Assembly (NCBI GenBank): GCA_031308135.1
Contig: JAHLJT010008756.1
Location: 105,427,271 to 105,491,270 of the forward strand
Source: Acheta domesticus
Lineage: Eukaryota; Arthropoda; Insecta; Orthoptera; Gryllidae
DNA length: 64,000 bases
Direction of reading: 5' to 3'
Each line of letters opens with the position of its first letter. The stretch's first letter is position 1. This document shows, one piece after another, positions 1 to 9,741 of the stretch. The position numbers and the translations under genes were made by a program. The notes beneath the pieces are model-generated. The model was not told the origin of the DNA, ran no database searches, and was given only the letters and a program-made list of their open reading frames with translations.

Positions 1-1200
1 CGTCTAATGACAAAATGTTTAAAGTTCACCCTTTATTTGACCTTTTAGAACAGAATTCTAGCCAATGGGGGGTGTTTCACGAAAATTTGTCAATTGATGA
101 ATCGATGATAAAGTACTTTCGGCCATCACCCCGTTAAACAATTCATCAAGGGAAAACCCATGCGATTTGGGTATCGCAATTGGGCTGTCAGTGCTTCAAA
201 TGGATATTGCTATTCATTTGATGTATATTGTGGAAAATAATTTGAATTATCTAAAGATCCACTTGGTTCTAGAATAGTGAAAACTCTGTTACAGAAATTG
301 TCAATAAACCCAAAGGAACACGTTGTGTTCTTTGACATTTTTTTTTTTAAGTTACAATTTGTTAAATGACTTGGTGAAAATGGGCTTTAGAGCCACAGGA
401 ACTGTCAGGGAGAACCGCACAAAAAATGCCCATTGATTTCAGTCAAACAAATGAAGAAGAATCTATCATGAAAGCTGATTATGAATATTGCTTTGACATA
501 ACAAATGAGATCTTGTTTGTACGTTGGAAACATAATAATGTTTGTACCATGGCAACAAATTATGACAATATTGAACCTTTAGGAAAAGTAAAGCGGTGGC
601 GTAGTGAAAAAAGGCAAAAGATAGATGTAAATATACCGCATGTGCTCCAAACAAAGAAATGGGTGGGGTAGACCAAATGGACCAATCTTATCAGTTCGTA
701 CCATACATCATTGAAAGGTAAAAAATGGTGGTGGGTCATTTTTACTTATTTAGTGGATTTGGCCGTTGCTAATGCATGCCATCTGCATGTACTAACTAGA
801 ACGGAGACAGATTGTCTGGATCAACTGTCTTTCAAAAGAAATATAGCGAAGGCTTATTTGCATCACAATGCCAAGTTGCCCATCGTCAGCAATGGTAGAA
901 ACCTAATGCTACAAAATAATGGGCACAATCCTGGAAGGATTGTTAATCCATTAAGGTGTGTTGTCTGCCATAACAGAGTTCGTTGGTGTTGTGAGAAATG
1001 TCTGAAAACACTGTGTATTGAAAGACCATGCTTTGGACATTTTCACCATTGATCTGCCCGTTGTACTGTCTTGGGTACACCCCTTTATTTCAGTTCTTTC
1101 ATTAGTTTTAAAATTTTTATGCTAATTTCCTGTGTTTTAATTGTAGAAATAAAACTTTATATCAAAAAAGCATTGTACATTTTCCTTGGGCGTTAATGGG
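1..1200 (+). mobile_element. piggyBac-type DNA transposon, 3' part
   Basis: The 3' portion of a piggyBac superfamily element; its 5' part lies outside the window. It carries a broken transposase, a polyadenylation-like AATAAA near 1147, and ends with GGG at 1198-1200 directly followed by TTAA at 1201-1204. That is the target site of this superfamily, and reading inward from the other strand the terminus starts CCCATTAACGCCC. Frameshifts and a lost catalytic residue show it is a dead copy. Its right flank looks like the degenerate 3' hairpin of a family A Helitron, so the piggyBac may have landed in an older Helitron. Confidence 0.85.
15..1052 (+). pseudogene. piggyBac transposase (broken)
   Basis: DDD transposase that excises and reinserts the element at TTAA; here a pseudogene read in several frames. 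From 15 the protein reads ...LSIDESMIKYF, including the first conserved Asp region. It then shifts frame to ...HHPVKQFIKGKPMRFGYRNW and ...HVVFFD (second Asp region, near 340). From 426 one frame runs to 671 and includes VRWKHNNVCTMATN, where the family's third catalytic Asp (W-x-D-N) is a His. From about 711 to 1052 another frame ends in a cysteine-rich domain, CVVCHNRVRWCCEKC...HFHH, the zinc-binding tail typical of piggyBac transposases. At least three frameshifts separate the pieces, so no active protein is expected. Confidence 0.9.
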
Positions 1201-1210
1201 TTAAAGACGA

Positions 1211-1239
1211 GCAAGTATGTGCTGTTTTAGCACCACTAC
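1211..1239 (+). mobile_element. Degenerate 3' end of a family A Helitron
   Basis: The stretch AAGTATGTGC...GCACCACTAC just right of the piggyBac TTAA matches the 3' end of family A Helitrons elsewhere in the window (for example 15270-15290 and 30976-30996). It has a GTGC/GCAC stem, a 7-base loop, then CA and CTAC where intact copies have CTAG. Only the terminus is recognisable; the body would lie left of or inside the piggyBac. The call rests on a short match. Confidence 0.45.
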
Positions 1240-2069
1240 TTCACATTTTAAAGAGATTATTGTCAAGGATACAGAAACAAAAGGCATACTTTGAACTCAT
1301 TTATAAGTCAACTGTGACATTATATTTTTATTTAATTAGAAAGTAAAATAATTGCTCATGTTGTCTAGGTCTATAAATCAAAACATGATTTACATTGAGC
1401 ATTTTTATAAACTCCACTGCTGAGGCGACATGCATCCCAGAATTTGATGAACATGCAATATTATATCCCCACCATAGCTTTATTTTTAAAATAGAATTAT
1501 GTAATGTTTCTCAATTAGATTGCCAATAATTTTCAATCTATGTCATTTTGAACCATCAGGAAATCATTCCCTTCAAACTGTTATGTCAGTACTGTGTAGA
1601 TCTCGTGTCAGAAAGCATGCAAGATTTTTGCCAAAGCCATGCTTGGCTAAAAAAAAGAGGCAGGCATAGAGAACAGTATGGAAACAGGAGTTACAGGAAT
1701 ACATGGACTAATGGAAACAAAGATTACTTAATGATAATGGACTGGCAGCCATTGGTGCTGTTTGACTATGAGAATAAATAAAAAAGGGATTTGTTTCATT
1801 CATGTCTTTTTTCCTGCATACATTTGTTTAATGAAAAGAATCTAATTATAAGAGTTCAACTATCTGTAATTTAATTTACCTCGACTAGAAAGATTGTTTT
1901 TTCCTTTCAGATATCTTCTACCCTGTAATCGCATATATTTATTTATTTACAAGCAAGTATTCAAATATAATGCAAAAAATTGTGATCTAATTTTCAGTTT
2001 AAAGAAAATTTCAACCACTTTTTGTAATGAAATCTCCAAAATCACATCATCAAATGAACATAGTCATTT
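1240..2069. other. Unassigned AT-rich intergenic or intronic DNA
   Basis: No recognisable gene. A 77-codon frame at 1548-1781 and a 60-codon frame at 1894-2076 exist but match no family I know and lack a clear splice context. This may be intronic sequence of the helicase gene whose last exons lie at 4716-5087. Confidence 0.5.
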
Positions 2070-2290
2070 CATGTAGTAAAAATACACCAGACATTCCTTA
2101 TAATATTAGCAATAAATAATTTTCTTTACCATTTTAGCCTCAGAAGTAAAGATTCCTTAAAAAGTGTTTTTTCTAATTTTCCAAGTTTGTCACCAGAACT
2201 TTGTAGTGTGTTTTTAAGACCCAAAGCACTGTTATAGACTTGCAAGGTTATTAACATCATTTACAAATACTGAATGCACTACAATTCTGG
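2070..2290 (+). repeat. Diverged direct repeat, empty-site copy
   Basis: This segment is repeated, diverged, at 2810-2840 plus 3974-4140. Both copies share CCTTATAATA, then TTAGCAATAAATAATT, then a stretch ending near an ACTTTGT...GTGT...TTTTTAAGA block. In the second copy Helitron 2841-3973 sits exactly between CCTTATAATA and TTAGCAATAAAT. The first copy is therefore the uninterrupted (empty) version of that target and shows the Helitron inserted between A and T without target duplication. Confidence 0.75.
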
Positions 2291-2809
2291 CAGTTGGCTT
2301 AATGGCAGGGTGTGATGGCACGAGCACAGGACTGTTGAAATAGGCACGTCAATTCCTTCAATTCAAAAATTGTTATTTTTCTTCTCAAAACAATTAGATA
2401 TTTTCATCAAAATATGCTGCAATTCATTTTAACTGCTACCTTCTGGTTATTATTGAAGAAGAGATGCCAAGAAACTGCAGTGCAGTGACAAAGCATTTCT
2501 CTGCAAAATGGCAGAAGAAACATTAGTTCAGCTACTGAGGAAGATGGTGATATGTTTCTATTCCTCATGAAATTACTCGCATTGTATTTTGTGATGCTAC
2601 TTATGTATTTTTGCAAACAACTGTTGTAAGTATTGAGCACACAAAGGGAAATTTAATGTACTGGCCTTATTGAAACATATATCACATGTCACAAAATAAT
2701 CAATGGGTAATTCCACAATGTTTTGGAAACTGTCAATAAATCCCTGAGTTATGAAGCAATGAGGGCATTTGTCTGTGAATTTCCAAATCACAAGTGGAAT
2801 TTGAGTAGT
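2291..2809. other. Unassigned AT-rich DNA
   Basis: Contains only short frames on both strands, none with recognisable domains. Nothing further seen. Confidence 0.5.
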
Positions 2810-2840
2810 CTCAAAGCACACTAGCAAGCTCCTTATAATA

Positions 2841-3973
2841 TCTTCTATATATATATAAAACAAAGTTGTGTTAGTTACACTGAACGACTGAACCAATTTT
2901 AATTATCTCTGTTTTGTTGGATTCATCTCCATCCCGAAAAACAGAATAACTAATAAAATATCGAAAAAATGGCACTACATGGCGCTGAAGAATAAAAAAC
3001 TAGATATTCATGCAAACACAGCTCTCTATACAGTTTAAATCTAAATCGCTAAATAACTCCTAAACGAAGTGTTCTAGGGCCTTAAAAACTAAAATTGGCC
3101 TCAAAGAAATATTTCTCATACCGTATTCTACAGGATGAGATCTTTTTGAACATTATTACATTTTTGCTGGTCTGACCCTTCTAAATATTACCCCACCTAC
3201 TCAAAGGCGTGCAAAATGTAAGTAAAAAACAAAGTCAGGTTAATTAAACCATTTATAACTCAAGAACGACTGGACCAATTTTCATTATCTCTGACTTGTT
3301 AGATTCATCTCTGCCCCGAATAGCAGAATAACTATTAAAATATTGAAAAATTTCATGAAAAATAATTATACAGAAAATTAATCTAATATATAAAAATCAA
3401 TGTTTGTTGGTTCGTGTTTAATGCGCTGCTGTACCAGGCATCCAATTGCGATAAAAATGTGTCAACTTATTGCTTGCACTTGCGGGAAGAACATAGGCAT
3501 AGTACAATAATTGTAACTCCACCAAATGGCGCTAGAGCACATGATGGCACTTCAGTTAAATGCAATTCCCAATTCACGTGAGCTTCATTGTTGCTGGGGG
3601 TTGCCGTGTGCCGTGGGACGAGGTTGAGGAGAAACACAACGAGCAGGTGGTGCAAGTTCATGAGAAGAGATGGAAAAAGAGACAGGGACAAAGGGAGAGG
3701 GAAAACAGAAAAATAGAGGGAAATAGTGAAAGAGAAGGAAAATAGAGAGAGGGAAATGAGAGCGGGAAAAGAGAGACTGAGAGTATGGGAAAAGAGGCAC
3801 AAAGGGGAAGAAGAGACACAGAGGGGAAGAAGAGGAGATACAGAGAGGGAGAAAAGAGAGGCAGAGGGGAAATTGAGAAAGATGGAAAGGGAGAGACAGA
3901 TGGAGAATAGAGAGGAGAAGAATATTTCCTCAATTATTTCTTGTGTGGCAGCAATGTACTGGGTACCAGCTAG
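2841..3973 (+). mobile_element. Helitron, canonical ends (family B, copy 1)
   Basis: Non-autonomous rolling-circle transposon, 1,133 bp. It starts with 5'-TC (TCTTCTATATATATATAAAA) after an A and ends GGGTACCAGCTAG followed by T, the standard Helitron TC...CTAG ends and A|T target. The interior contains paired segments with GACTG(A/G)ACCAATTTT...ATTATCTCTG, a conserved region near 3400-3600, and a purine-rich minisatellite. A second copy lies in the opposite orientation at 56370-58237. No Rep/helicase gene is present. The boundary is confirmed by the empty paralogous site at 2070-2290. Confidence 0.9.
3660..3935 (+). repeat. Purine-rich minisatellite inside the Helitron
   Basis: About 275 bp almost entirely of A and G, built from degenerate units of the GAGAGGGAAAAGAGA(G/C)ACA type. 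The frames through it code only low-complexity E/R/K or S/L/F/P strings and are not genes. The opposite-strand Helitron at 56370-58237 holds the same tract grown to about 950 bp, so the array length varies between copies. Long purine/pyrimidine mirror tracts can adopt triplex structure; that is inference here. Confidence 0.85.
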
Positions 3974-4472
3974 TTAGCAATAAATAATTCCTTACTATTT
4001 TGGCCTTGGATAGATTCCAAAAAAAGTTTTTTTGTAATTTTCCAATTTGTCAACAGAACTTTGTGTGCTTTTTTAAGAATCAGTGCACTAACACAAGCTC
4101 AGGAGGATGTTAACATAATAATAAATAGCACCAAAGCACTATTGGAACTTCATAGAATTATTTCATGAATGAAATTTGATTTTAATAAGCCTGTTAATTA
4201 AAACACTATAATTAATCAATTTTCAATAAGTTCGATTATTCCATACATCAAACTCTGTTCACTGTTCACCTGCAACAATCAATCAATCAAAAAGCACCAT
4301 ATCACAGCATGCCTTCAGCAAGGTGCAAAAAGTAGGTCTATCACCTTTTAGGAGATGATAATGACTGATAATGTTGCCTCCAATTGGTTGGTGTGATCTT
4401 GCACAGTGCAGGCTAAAATTTCATGAGTGGAATGCCCAACTAATCAAATATCCTGCATTTTTGCTTCCATAG

Positions 4473-4477
4473 TAATA

Positions 4478-4526
<49 letters not shown>

Positions 4527-4538
4527 TAATAATAATAA
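4473..4538 (+). repeat. (TAA)n microsatellite
   Basis: About 20 TAA/AAT units with a few interruptions (one G, one ATG). Simple sequence with no associated gene. Confidence 0.95.
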
Positions 4539-4715
4539 AATAAATATTTAATCCATATTTAAATGAATTGTAAAAGACACCTGTTTTAATAGTTGATTTT
4601 GATTTGGTATAACCATAGTGTTTTCTTCTGCTGAAATTGTGTGATAAAGTTGTTAAAACTAAAATAATATTAAATTAAAGTACTTAAAAGAATTTAAATG
4701 CAATATGTTCTTCAG

Positions 4716-5087
4716 AGCTCTCAGTCAGTCATTGGGACGTGGTTTTGCGGCATCGTCAAGATTGGTGCTTGCTCCTGCTTCTTGATTCTCGATTTCAACA
4801 ACCCAAGTATTCTCAATTGTTGCCTCAGTGGATGTATGAACGGGTGAGATAATTTTCCTCTCATTCTAATTTTTTATGAAGAAGAAATGAGTTCTTGTGG
4901 ATTCCAAAAATTAAAATATTTGTTTCAAATCTCGCTTTCATAAAATTGTTTGTGTTACTTTCAAATGAACATATTCATTTTTCTTCCTTTTCAGATGATC
5001 AATTATCGCCAGTATGCTGGAATGCTAAGTAGTATGGAAGATTACCTAAAGCGCATGAAGCACTTGTCAGACAACTCAAAATCTTGA
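4716..5087 (+). CDS. BRIP1-like: FANCJ/BRIP1-like DNA helicase, last two exons
   Basis: The only convincing host-type gene piece. Exon 4716-4843 follows a TTCTTCAG acceptor. It reads ALSQSLGR, then after one extra base at 4741 LRHRQDWCLLLLLDSRF...LLPQWMYER, and ends at a GTGAGA donor. Exon 4995-5087 follows CTTTTCAG and reads MINYRQYAGML...KHLSDNSKS with a TGA stop at 5085; AATAAA follows at 5231. The Q-x-x-GR-x-x-RH block with LLLDSRF is helicase motif VI and the following strand of XPD-family SF2 helicases (FANCJ, RTEL1, DDX11). The wording fits FANCJ best, a 5'-3' helicase of interstrand-crosslink repair. The long BRCA1-binding tail of vertebrate proteins is absent. Upstream exons were not found. 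The single frameshift may be a sequencing error or pseudogene damage. Confidence 0.7.
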
Positions 5088-5230
5088 ATATTTGTCAGAA
5101 TTTTGTTCATTATTGACATGTGAAAAGCCTGAATCAGTGAAAACATCACCTTTTAAAGCAGCACTTCTTTTACTTCTAATTTTGTTAGTCCATTTTATAT
5201 TCACCATGATTTTGTATGTATGATATTCAA

Positions 5231-5236
5231 AATAAA
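5231..5236 (+). terminator. Polyadenylation signal of the helicase gene
   Basis: AATAAA 144 bp after the stop codon of the FANCJ-like exon, followed by a T/G-rich stretch. It is consistent with a short 3' UTR. Confidence 0.55.
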
Positions 5237-6670
5237 GTTTGACTGCTTAACTTTCTGTGTTAGGTTGATATTTAATATAAATATTGACTTTAAATCCTAC
5301 TTGCCATGTTACTATTTCTCTTTAATTCATGGAAGTTATTATTTTTATTAATATTTCTACTTCTCAATATTATTCTGAGATTTTTTCCATTAGAATGTAT
5401 CCCTTTTCCTACAGGCATAATCTCTCAGCCTGAAAAACTTCACAATATTTTTTTTTTCACACTTCCTGAATAACTTCATGTTTAACAATACTTTTGAACC
5501 TATAGGAGTAGTGAATGTAGTGATTGTTGGGGGCTGGATAAATGAAGACAATCTTGTTAATTTTCAATATCATATTTTGATTATGGGAAAGAAGAAGGCA
5601 CTGCTTGTTGAAGTATTCTTATGAATACTACTGCAATCATGTTCATGCAACCTGCAGGAAAAAAAAGAAGAGCTCACAAACTCTTTGGGCCTCAGAAGAT
5701 GACCTTGGGACAATGAAACCCTTGCTGAAAACTTGCTTACTTGTCAGATTAACTTCATTGCAGAGACATCTATATGAACATGAATGCAAACAAACAGGAA
5801 ATTATTTTAATAATTTGTACTGTGTTTATCACAAAGTTGGGTTGAGTCTTCTGATTAAGGAAGTTTGCATAAATTAACTGCCATACTGCCATATTGTGTC
5901 ATTGTGCCATAACTGCCATATTGTACCATTTTGAGTTTCAAGTAAACATTCATTCTTAATCTGAATATTTTCTTAGTGGTGCTACAGCTGCACATATTTT
6001 ATCATACTATTTGTAGAAGTTGTGTAATATAATATTGAAACTCAGTAGCAAAACGAAATGAGTGCAGGCTTGCCCACAAATATTTTATTCAGACTCCCTT
6101 TATGAAATTGTATAGCAAACACTAGAAGTGTTAATACCTTAAATAATAAAATATCCCCTAAAAATAGGCCCTGTTTTACCTGAGCCAACTGTCTTGCTAG
6201 CCAAATGTTTCACAACTTGTATCCAACAAATACTACAGCCATCTCTTGAAAACATAGCATCACTCAACAAAGTGCAAATGATTAAGAAAATACTTATAGT
6301 CATTGTTTTTATTTCAAAACATTGTAATGGAAATGGCACTTTTGCCATTGTATTCAGAGTACTGCCCTTTATTCTCACAAAGTTTAAAAATAAAGAAAGC
6401 TTGCTTGCTGTGGGTATTGAACCAGTCCTTTTTAGGCTGCAGTCCAAGATGTAACTTTTGAGCTACCAAACCCAATCAATCTTCTAATCCTATAATACGG
6501 TTTTGATTTCATCTAGTGAAACACAATATAAGCATGTTGCAAAAATCTCTGATTTGCCAGCCTCCTGAATGTTAAAAACAGAATGTAGTAATATTTAAGA
6601 GAACTAAAAGATGTGAATAAATCACTCTTAATCAAACTAAATTAAACATAGAACATACACATCATCAAGT
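5237..6670. other. Unassigned AT-rich DNA
   Basis: Frames of 75-102 codons occur at 5605-5877, 6139-6447 and 6194-6454, but none shows a domain or splice context. I see nothing identifiable. Confidence 0.5.
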
Positions 6671-6880
6671 TTTTATTTATTTATCATATGGCAGCAGCAA
6701 AGCTGATATGCGTACATCTACTATTACACAGCACTTCACCTCATATATCATAATACACAGTTTATCAGTTTATTATGTCACTTTGGTGGGCATCAGGACA
6801 CATCAATTTCTTGGTTGGCTTGATCCAGTTTCCTCTTGAATGCCATTACATTTCTCGGTGACACATGACTTCGTGGAGGA
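6671..6880 (-). mobile_element. 5'-truncated LINE 3' end
   Basis: On the minus strand a short frame ends PRNVMAFKRKLDQANQEI, the FK-x-(K/R)LD ending common to LINE reverse-transcriptase proteins of the CR1/Rex/L2 type. About 100 bp of 3' UTR follow, then a simple tail of ATAA units (6671-6684). It abuts the truncated LTR at 6881. The family call is tentative because only about 25 residues remain. Confidence 0.45.
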
Positions 6881-7102
6881 CCAATTAGGAGGAGCCGCGA
6901 GAAGCCATACGCGGGAGCTGGCCGACATAAAAAGGCGCCGGCGGCAGATCTCAGCAGACAGAGTGCGCGCTGCGTAGTGTAAGCCGGACGGCAGAATGTT
7001 TTACTAGAGTTTTGTTGCATCTGTACATGGCGGCCGAGTGGGCCTAGATTTTGTGTATAATAAATCTCCTTTTAAGAAAGCACGTGTTTCTGAGATACAA
7101 CA
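6881..7102 (+). repeat. 5' LTR, truncated
   Basis: Matches 9390-9611 almost base for base, from CCAATTAGGAGGAGCC to GATACAACA, and contains an AATAAA at 7061. The first part of the LTR (9232-9389 in the 3' copy) is missing. Confidence 0.9.
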
Positions 7103-7103
7103 G

Positions 7104-7116
7104 TGGCGACGAGGAT
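7104..7116 (+). other. Primer-binding site for tRNA-Ser(GCU)
   Basis: TGGCGACGAGGAT one base after the 5' LTR. It is the exact complement of the ...ATCCTCGTCG+CCA 3' end of eukaryotic tRNA-Ser(GCU) as I know it. The first 11 bases occur again at 7160-7170 within a repeated ~21-bp block (7095-7115 and 7151-7171) that also copies the end of the LTR. Confidence 0.7.
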
Positions 7117-7190
7117 ATACTCCGTGAGGGCTGTGTCTGCAGGCGTCGCCATACAACAGTGGCGACGAGGAAAAAACTTCGGAATGAAGT

Positions 7191-7583
7191 GTGGCAGTGC
7201 GGAAAACGGGACAAAGTGCAACTGTCGCTACAACAGTGACGAGAGAAATTAAGAGAACAATGGGCGTCGATGGTAAATTAGTATGCGCAACGCTGAGAGA
7301 GAAACTGGACTCGTGTGAAGAAACTTGCCTACAGTATAGTGCAACTGCTGACAAAAAGGTATTGCAAATGGCCTCAGAAGCGGAAATGGTGCAAGTGCTA
7401 GAGGATATGATAAAGCGGCATGCTAGAATTGGGGAGCAAATGGAACGGCAGCATCGGCAGTTTATGGAAGATTTGGAGAGGCAGCAGGAAGAACGGCAGC
7501 AGCAGATGGCAGCCTGGGAAAAAACGCAACAAGCTGTGGTTGGACGGCACGCCGCAGCAGGCGTGTGCACGGAACGCGTCTGA
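7191..7583 (+). CDS. Gag-like protein of the LTR element
   Basis: A 130-residue frame. The region from about residue 60 (EMVQVLEDMIKRHARIGEQM) to 115 is a charged, Gln/Glu-rich predicted coiled coil ending near WEKTQQAVV. Small coiled-coil Gag N-termini like this follow the primer site in many gypsy-type elements. No capsid or zinc-knuckle motif is seen. The start is uncertain; the ATG at 7261 within MGVDGKLVCATLREKLD is an alternative. Confidence 0.5.
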   Translation: MAVRKTGQSATVATTVTREIKRTMGVDGKLVCATLREKLDSCEETCLQYSATADKKVLQMASEAEMVQVLEDMIKRHARIGEQMERQHRQFMEDLERQQEERQQQMAAWEKTQQAVVGRHAAAGVCTERV

Positions 7584-7886
7584 CGCGGCCGGGGCGATTG
7601 GAGTGGCGACGCCGCGGGTCGCATCGCAGGAGACACGGGACGCCCCTACAGGTTGCAGGCAGCCGCACGGGGGTGCGACGCAGCAGTCGGGCGCGAGGAC
7701 AACCATACGTCTGCAGGAGGCGCTGGGGCAGCAAGCTGCCATGGTGGCGAGAAGGCATCTCGGAAGTCCGGCTAGAGGCCGCGACACCAATAGCCGAGGT
7801 CCGGCCGAGCGTGCAGCGTGGTAGCCGGGAGAAGGTCGCCGCGAGGGCGACGCAGCGCAGTACTACTAGAGGCCGCGTAGCTGATA

Positions 7887-8630
7887 ATGCGGCGAGGTGC
7901 CAGCAGGCGGCCGGGTGAGCAGCGGGTCCAGAGCGCAGCGCGGCAGGCAACGAGGACGCAGATAAATGCAGAGGAAGCATTCTGGAAGGCATCGAGCTCG
8001 GCGCGGAGGCCGAGTGAGCGGCGACAAAGGGAGCCACGAAGGGTAATGGAGTTCACGGTGGTGCAGAGCAAGAGGGAAAAGTGCTCAAAGCAAGGTAGGG
8101 TCTGCACAAGCTATAGTAATAGCAAAAGTAGGGATACGTGTAATAGCAGCAAGGAAGTGAAGTTATTCTGTAAGAACTTGGTGATTAGCGTCAGAGACCT
8201 ATGGAAAGGGATTAAAATATATGGGAAAATGAGTGGCGTAAGTGATAGCAGTAATATAATAGGCAGTCAGCACGGATTGAGCACTAAGATTTACAGTGAG
8301 TTAAAGCCAAAGGACACGGCAAGAAAATGTAAACCAGTTCTAGTAAGAAACGCGTGGCAGGAGCTAGCAGAATTAAGTAGTAAATTTAGGTCACAAGATG
8401 ACGGGCTTAGTGAAAATTTAGGAGGGAGACTGGTAAAAGGCAAGGCAGTGCTAGAATCGGAGTTTCAGGTCATGGACACGCAGCAGCAGGCACAGCCAGG
8501 TAGCGAGGCTGGCGAGGTACAGACACCAGGTAGCGGGGCAGCCGCCCCTGAGAGGTCAGCCGGGCAGGTAACGCAGCGCCGTCCGGCAGGAGGCCGCGGC
8601 TCGGGTGAGCCGGTGCAACAAGCGGGATAA
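7887..8630 (+). CDS. Hypothetical frame inside the LTR element
   Basis: A 247-codon open frame covering much of the GC-rich interior. The middle (about residues 115-200, containing ELKPKDTARKC and NAWQELAELSSKF) has ordinary composition, while the ends are Arg/Gly/Gln-rich. No known Gag, protease or polymerase motif. It may be a Gag continuation, cargo, or a chance frame in GC-rich DNA. Confidence 0.3.
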   Translation: MRRGASRRPGEQRVQSAARQATRTQINAEEAFWKASSSARRPSERRQREPRRVMEFTVVQSKREKCSKQGRVCTSYSNSKSRDTCNSSKEVKLFCKNLVISVRDLWKGIKIYGKMSGVSDSSNIIGSQHGLSTKIYSELKPKDTARKCKPVLVRNAWQELAELSSKFRSQDDGLSENLGGRLVKGKAVLESEFQVMDTQQQAQPGSEAGEVQTPGSGAAAPERSAGQVTQRRPAGGRGSGEPVQQAG

Positions 8631-9219
8631 CAATTCAAGTATCCAGTGGAAATGGCACCCGGCAATTAATTTTCGCAAGTGTTCAGCTAGTAAGGGGGGA
8701 AAAGAGTATGCTTAGAATACTATCATAAAGAAAGCTTAAGGAAAAAAAGCTGACAGATTTTCCAGTTATGGGGTGCATTATGGTTCTGCTTCACATTTCT
8801 TAAAGTTTAATTTAAATGTATTATTTGACAATGGAAATTATTTGAGTGTATTCATTTTGACGAAGTGTGTCAAGTAAATGTGGTGAATCAAAGTTAATTA
8901 TTTTGGTTTCTCAAGCACCTGGTTTCAAATGTACAGATGGTAACTGGGAATTTGTTAATGTCATGAGGTTGTGTTCATGCTGGTTGTTTTATTTTGACGT
9001 TCGTTTAGCGAAGAGCTATTTTCGTATATTGTACAACAATGTAAAATGCCAGAGAAGTTAGGAAGTTTCATGTGTACCATGAGGAGATGTAGTATGGTTG
9101 TAAAACGCAAGTGCCGTAATGTAGACGCATGACTGCGATCAGTTTCTTATGTCTTATGAGTTTGTTACAGTGACTGTCCCCTGAGCAACGAATGGAGCGT
9201 GCCGCTATTCGTTGCATTT

Positions 9220-9231
9220 GGATGGGGAGGG
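9220..9231 (+). other. Polypurine tract
   Basis: GGATGGGGAGGG directly before the TG of the 3' LTR, where plus-strand priming occurs in LTR elements. Confidence 0.75.
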
Positions 9232-9611
9232 TGTAGTATATGGCCGGCAATTCGAAATTGCCGCGGCAAAGAGCGCCGGCGGCGTGCACAGAGCGTCGGC
9301 AGCAGGAGCGCCGAGTTTCGCCGACGTGCCAAAAAGCGCGCTCAGAACAGCAAGGACTTCTCCTGGGACTTCAAGCACCATCAAGCGAGCCAATTAGGAG
9401 GAGCCGCGAGAAGCCATACGCGGGAGCTGGCCGACATAAAAAGGCGCCGGCGGCAGATCTCAGCAGACAGAGTGCGCGCTGCGTAGTGTAAGCCGGACGG
9501 CAGAATGTTTTACTAGAGTTTTGTTGCATCTGTACATGGTGGCCGAGTGGGCCAAGATTTTGTGTATAATAAATCTCCTTTTAAGAAAGCACGTGTTTCT
9601 GAGATACAACA
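9232..9611 (+). repeat. 3' LTR, full length
   Basis: 380 bp beginning TGTAGTATATGGCC and ending ATACAACA. It contains a GC-rich U3-like part, an AATAAA at 9571 and sequence shared with 6881-7102. The 5' LTR is truncated, so no TSD can be verified. Confidence 0.85.
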
Positions 9612-9741
9612 GTAACGCTTGCGACAACAACCCCCCCACCTTATAAATGCAAGAAGTGAAAATAAATTATAGCACAGTAAAACAATTTGTATTTATTTTA
9701 CTTGTGTTGTAGATTAAAAATAATAATAGAGTTGAAATTAG

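Larger units (their letters stand above)
6881..9611 (+). mobile_element. Non-autonomous LTR retrotransposon (gypsy-like)
   Basis: Two direct repeats bound about 2.1 kb. They are 6881-7102 (5' LTR lacking its first ~150 bp) and 9232-9611 (380 bp, starting TGTAGTATATGG and ending GATACAACA). A tRNA primer-binding site follows the first and a polypurine tract GGATGGGGAGGG precedes the second. The interior has a gag-like frame but no protease, reverse transcriptase, RNase H or integrase motif, so the element must have been mobilised in trans. The shared LTR parts are nearly identical, suggesting a fairly recent insertion. The missing 5' LTR end lies against a LINE fragment, pointing to a later deletion or rearrangement. 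Confidence 0.85.

Noticed and set aside
3467..3977. Several frames on both strands through the purine tract
   Set aside because: Low-complexity translation of the minisatellite in the opposite Helitron copy; not genes.
4473..4538. Coding poly-Asn or poly-Ile repeat
   Set aside because: Simple TAA microsatellite with in-frame stops.
7004..8107. Long minus-strand frames of 111-210 codons opposite the gag-like region
   Set aside because: Shadows of GC-rich sequence; Ser/Arg/Cys/Pro-rich with no motif, while the plus strand has the LTR, PBS and coiled-coil frame.
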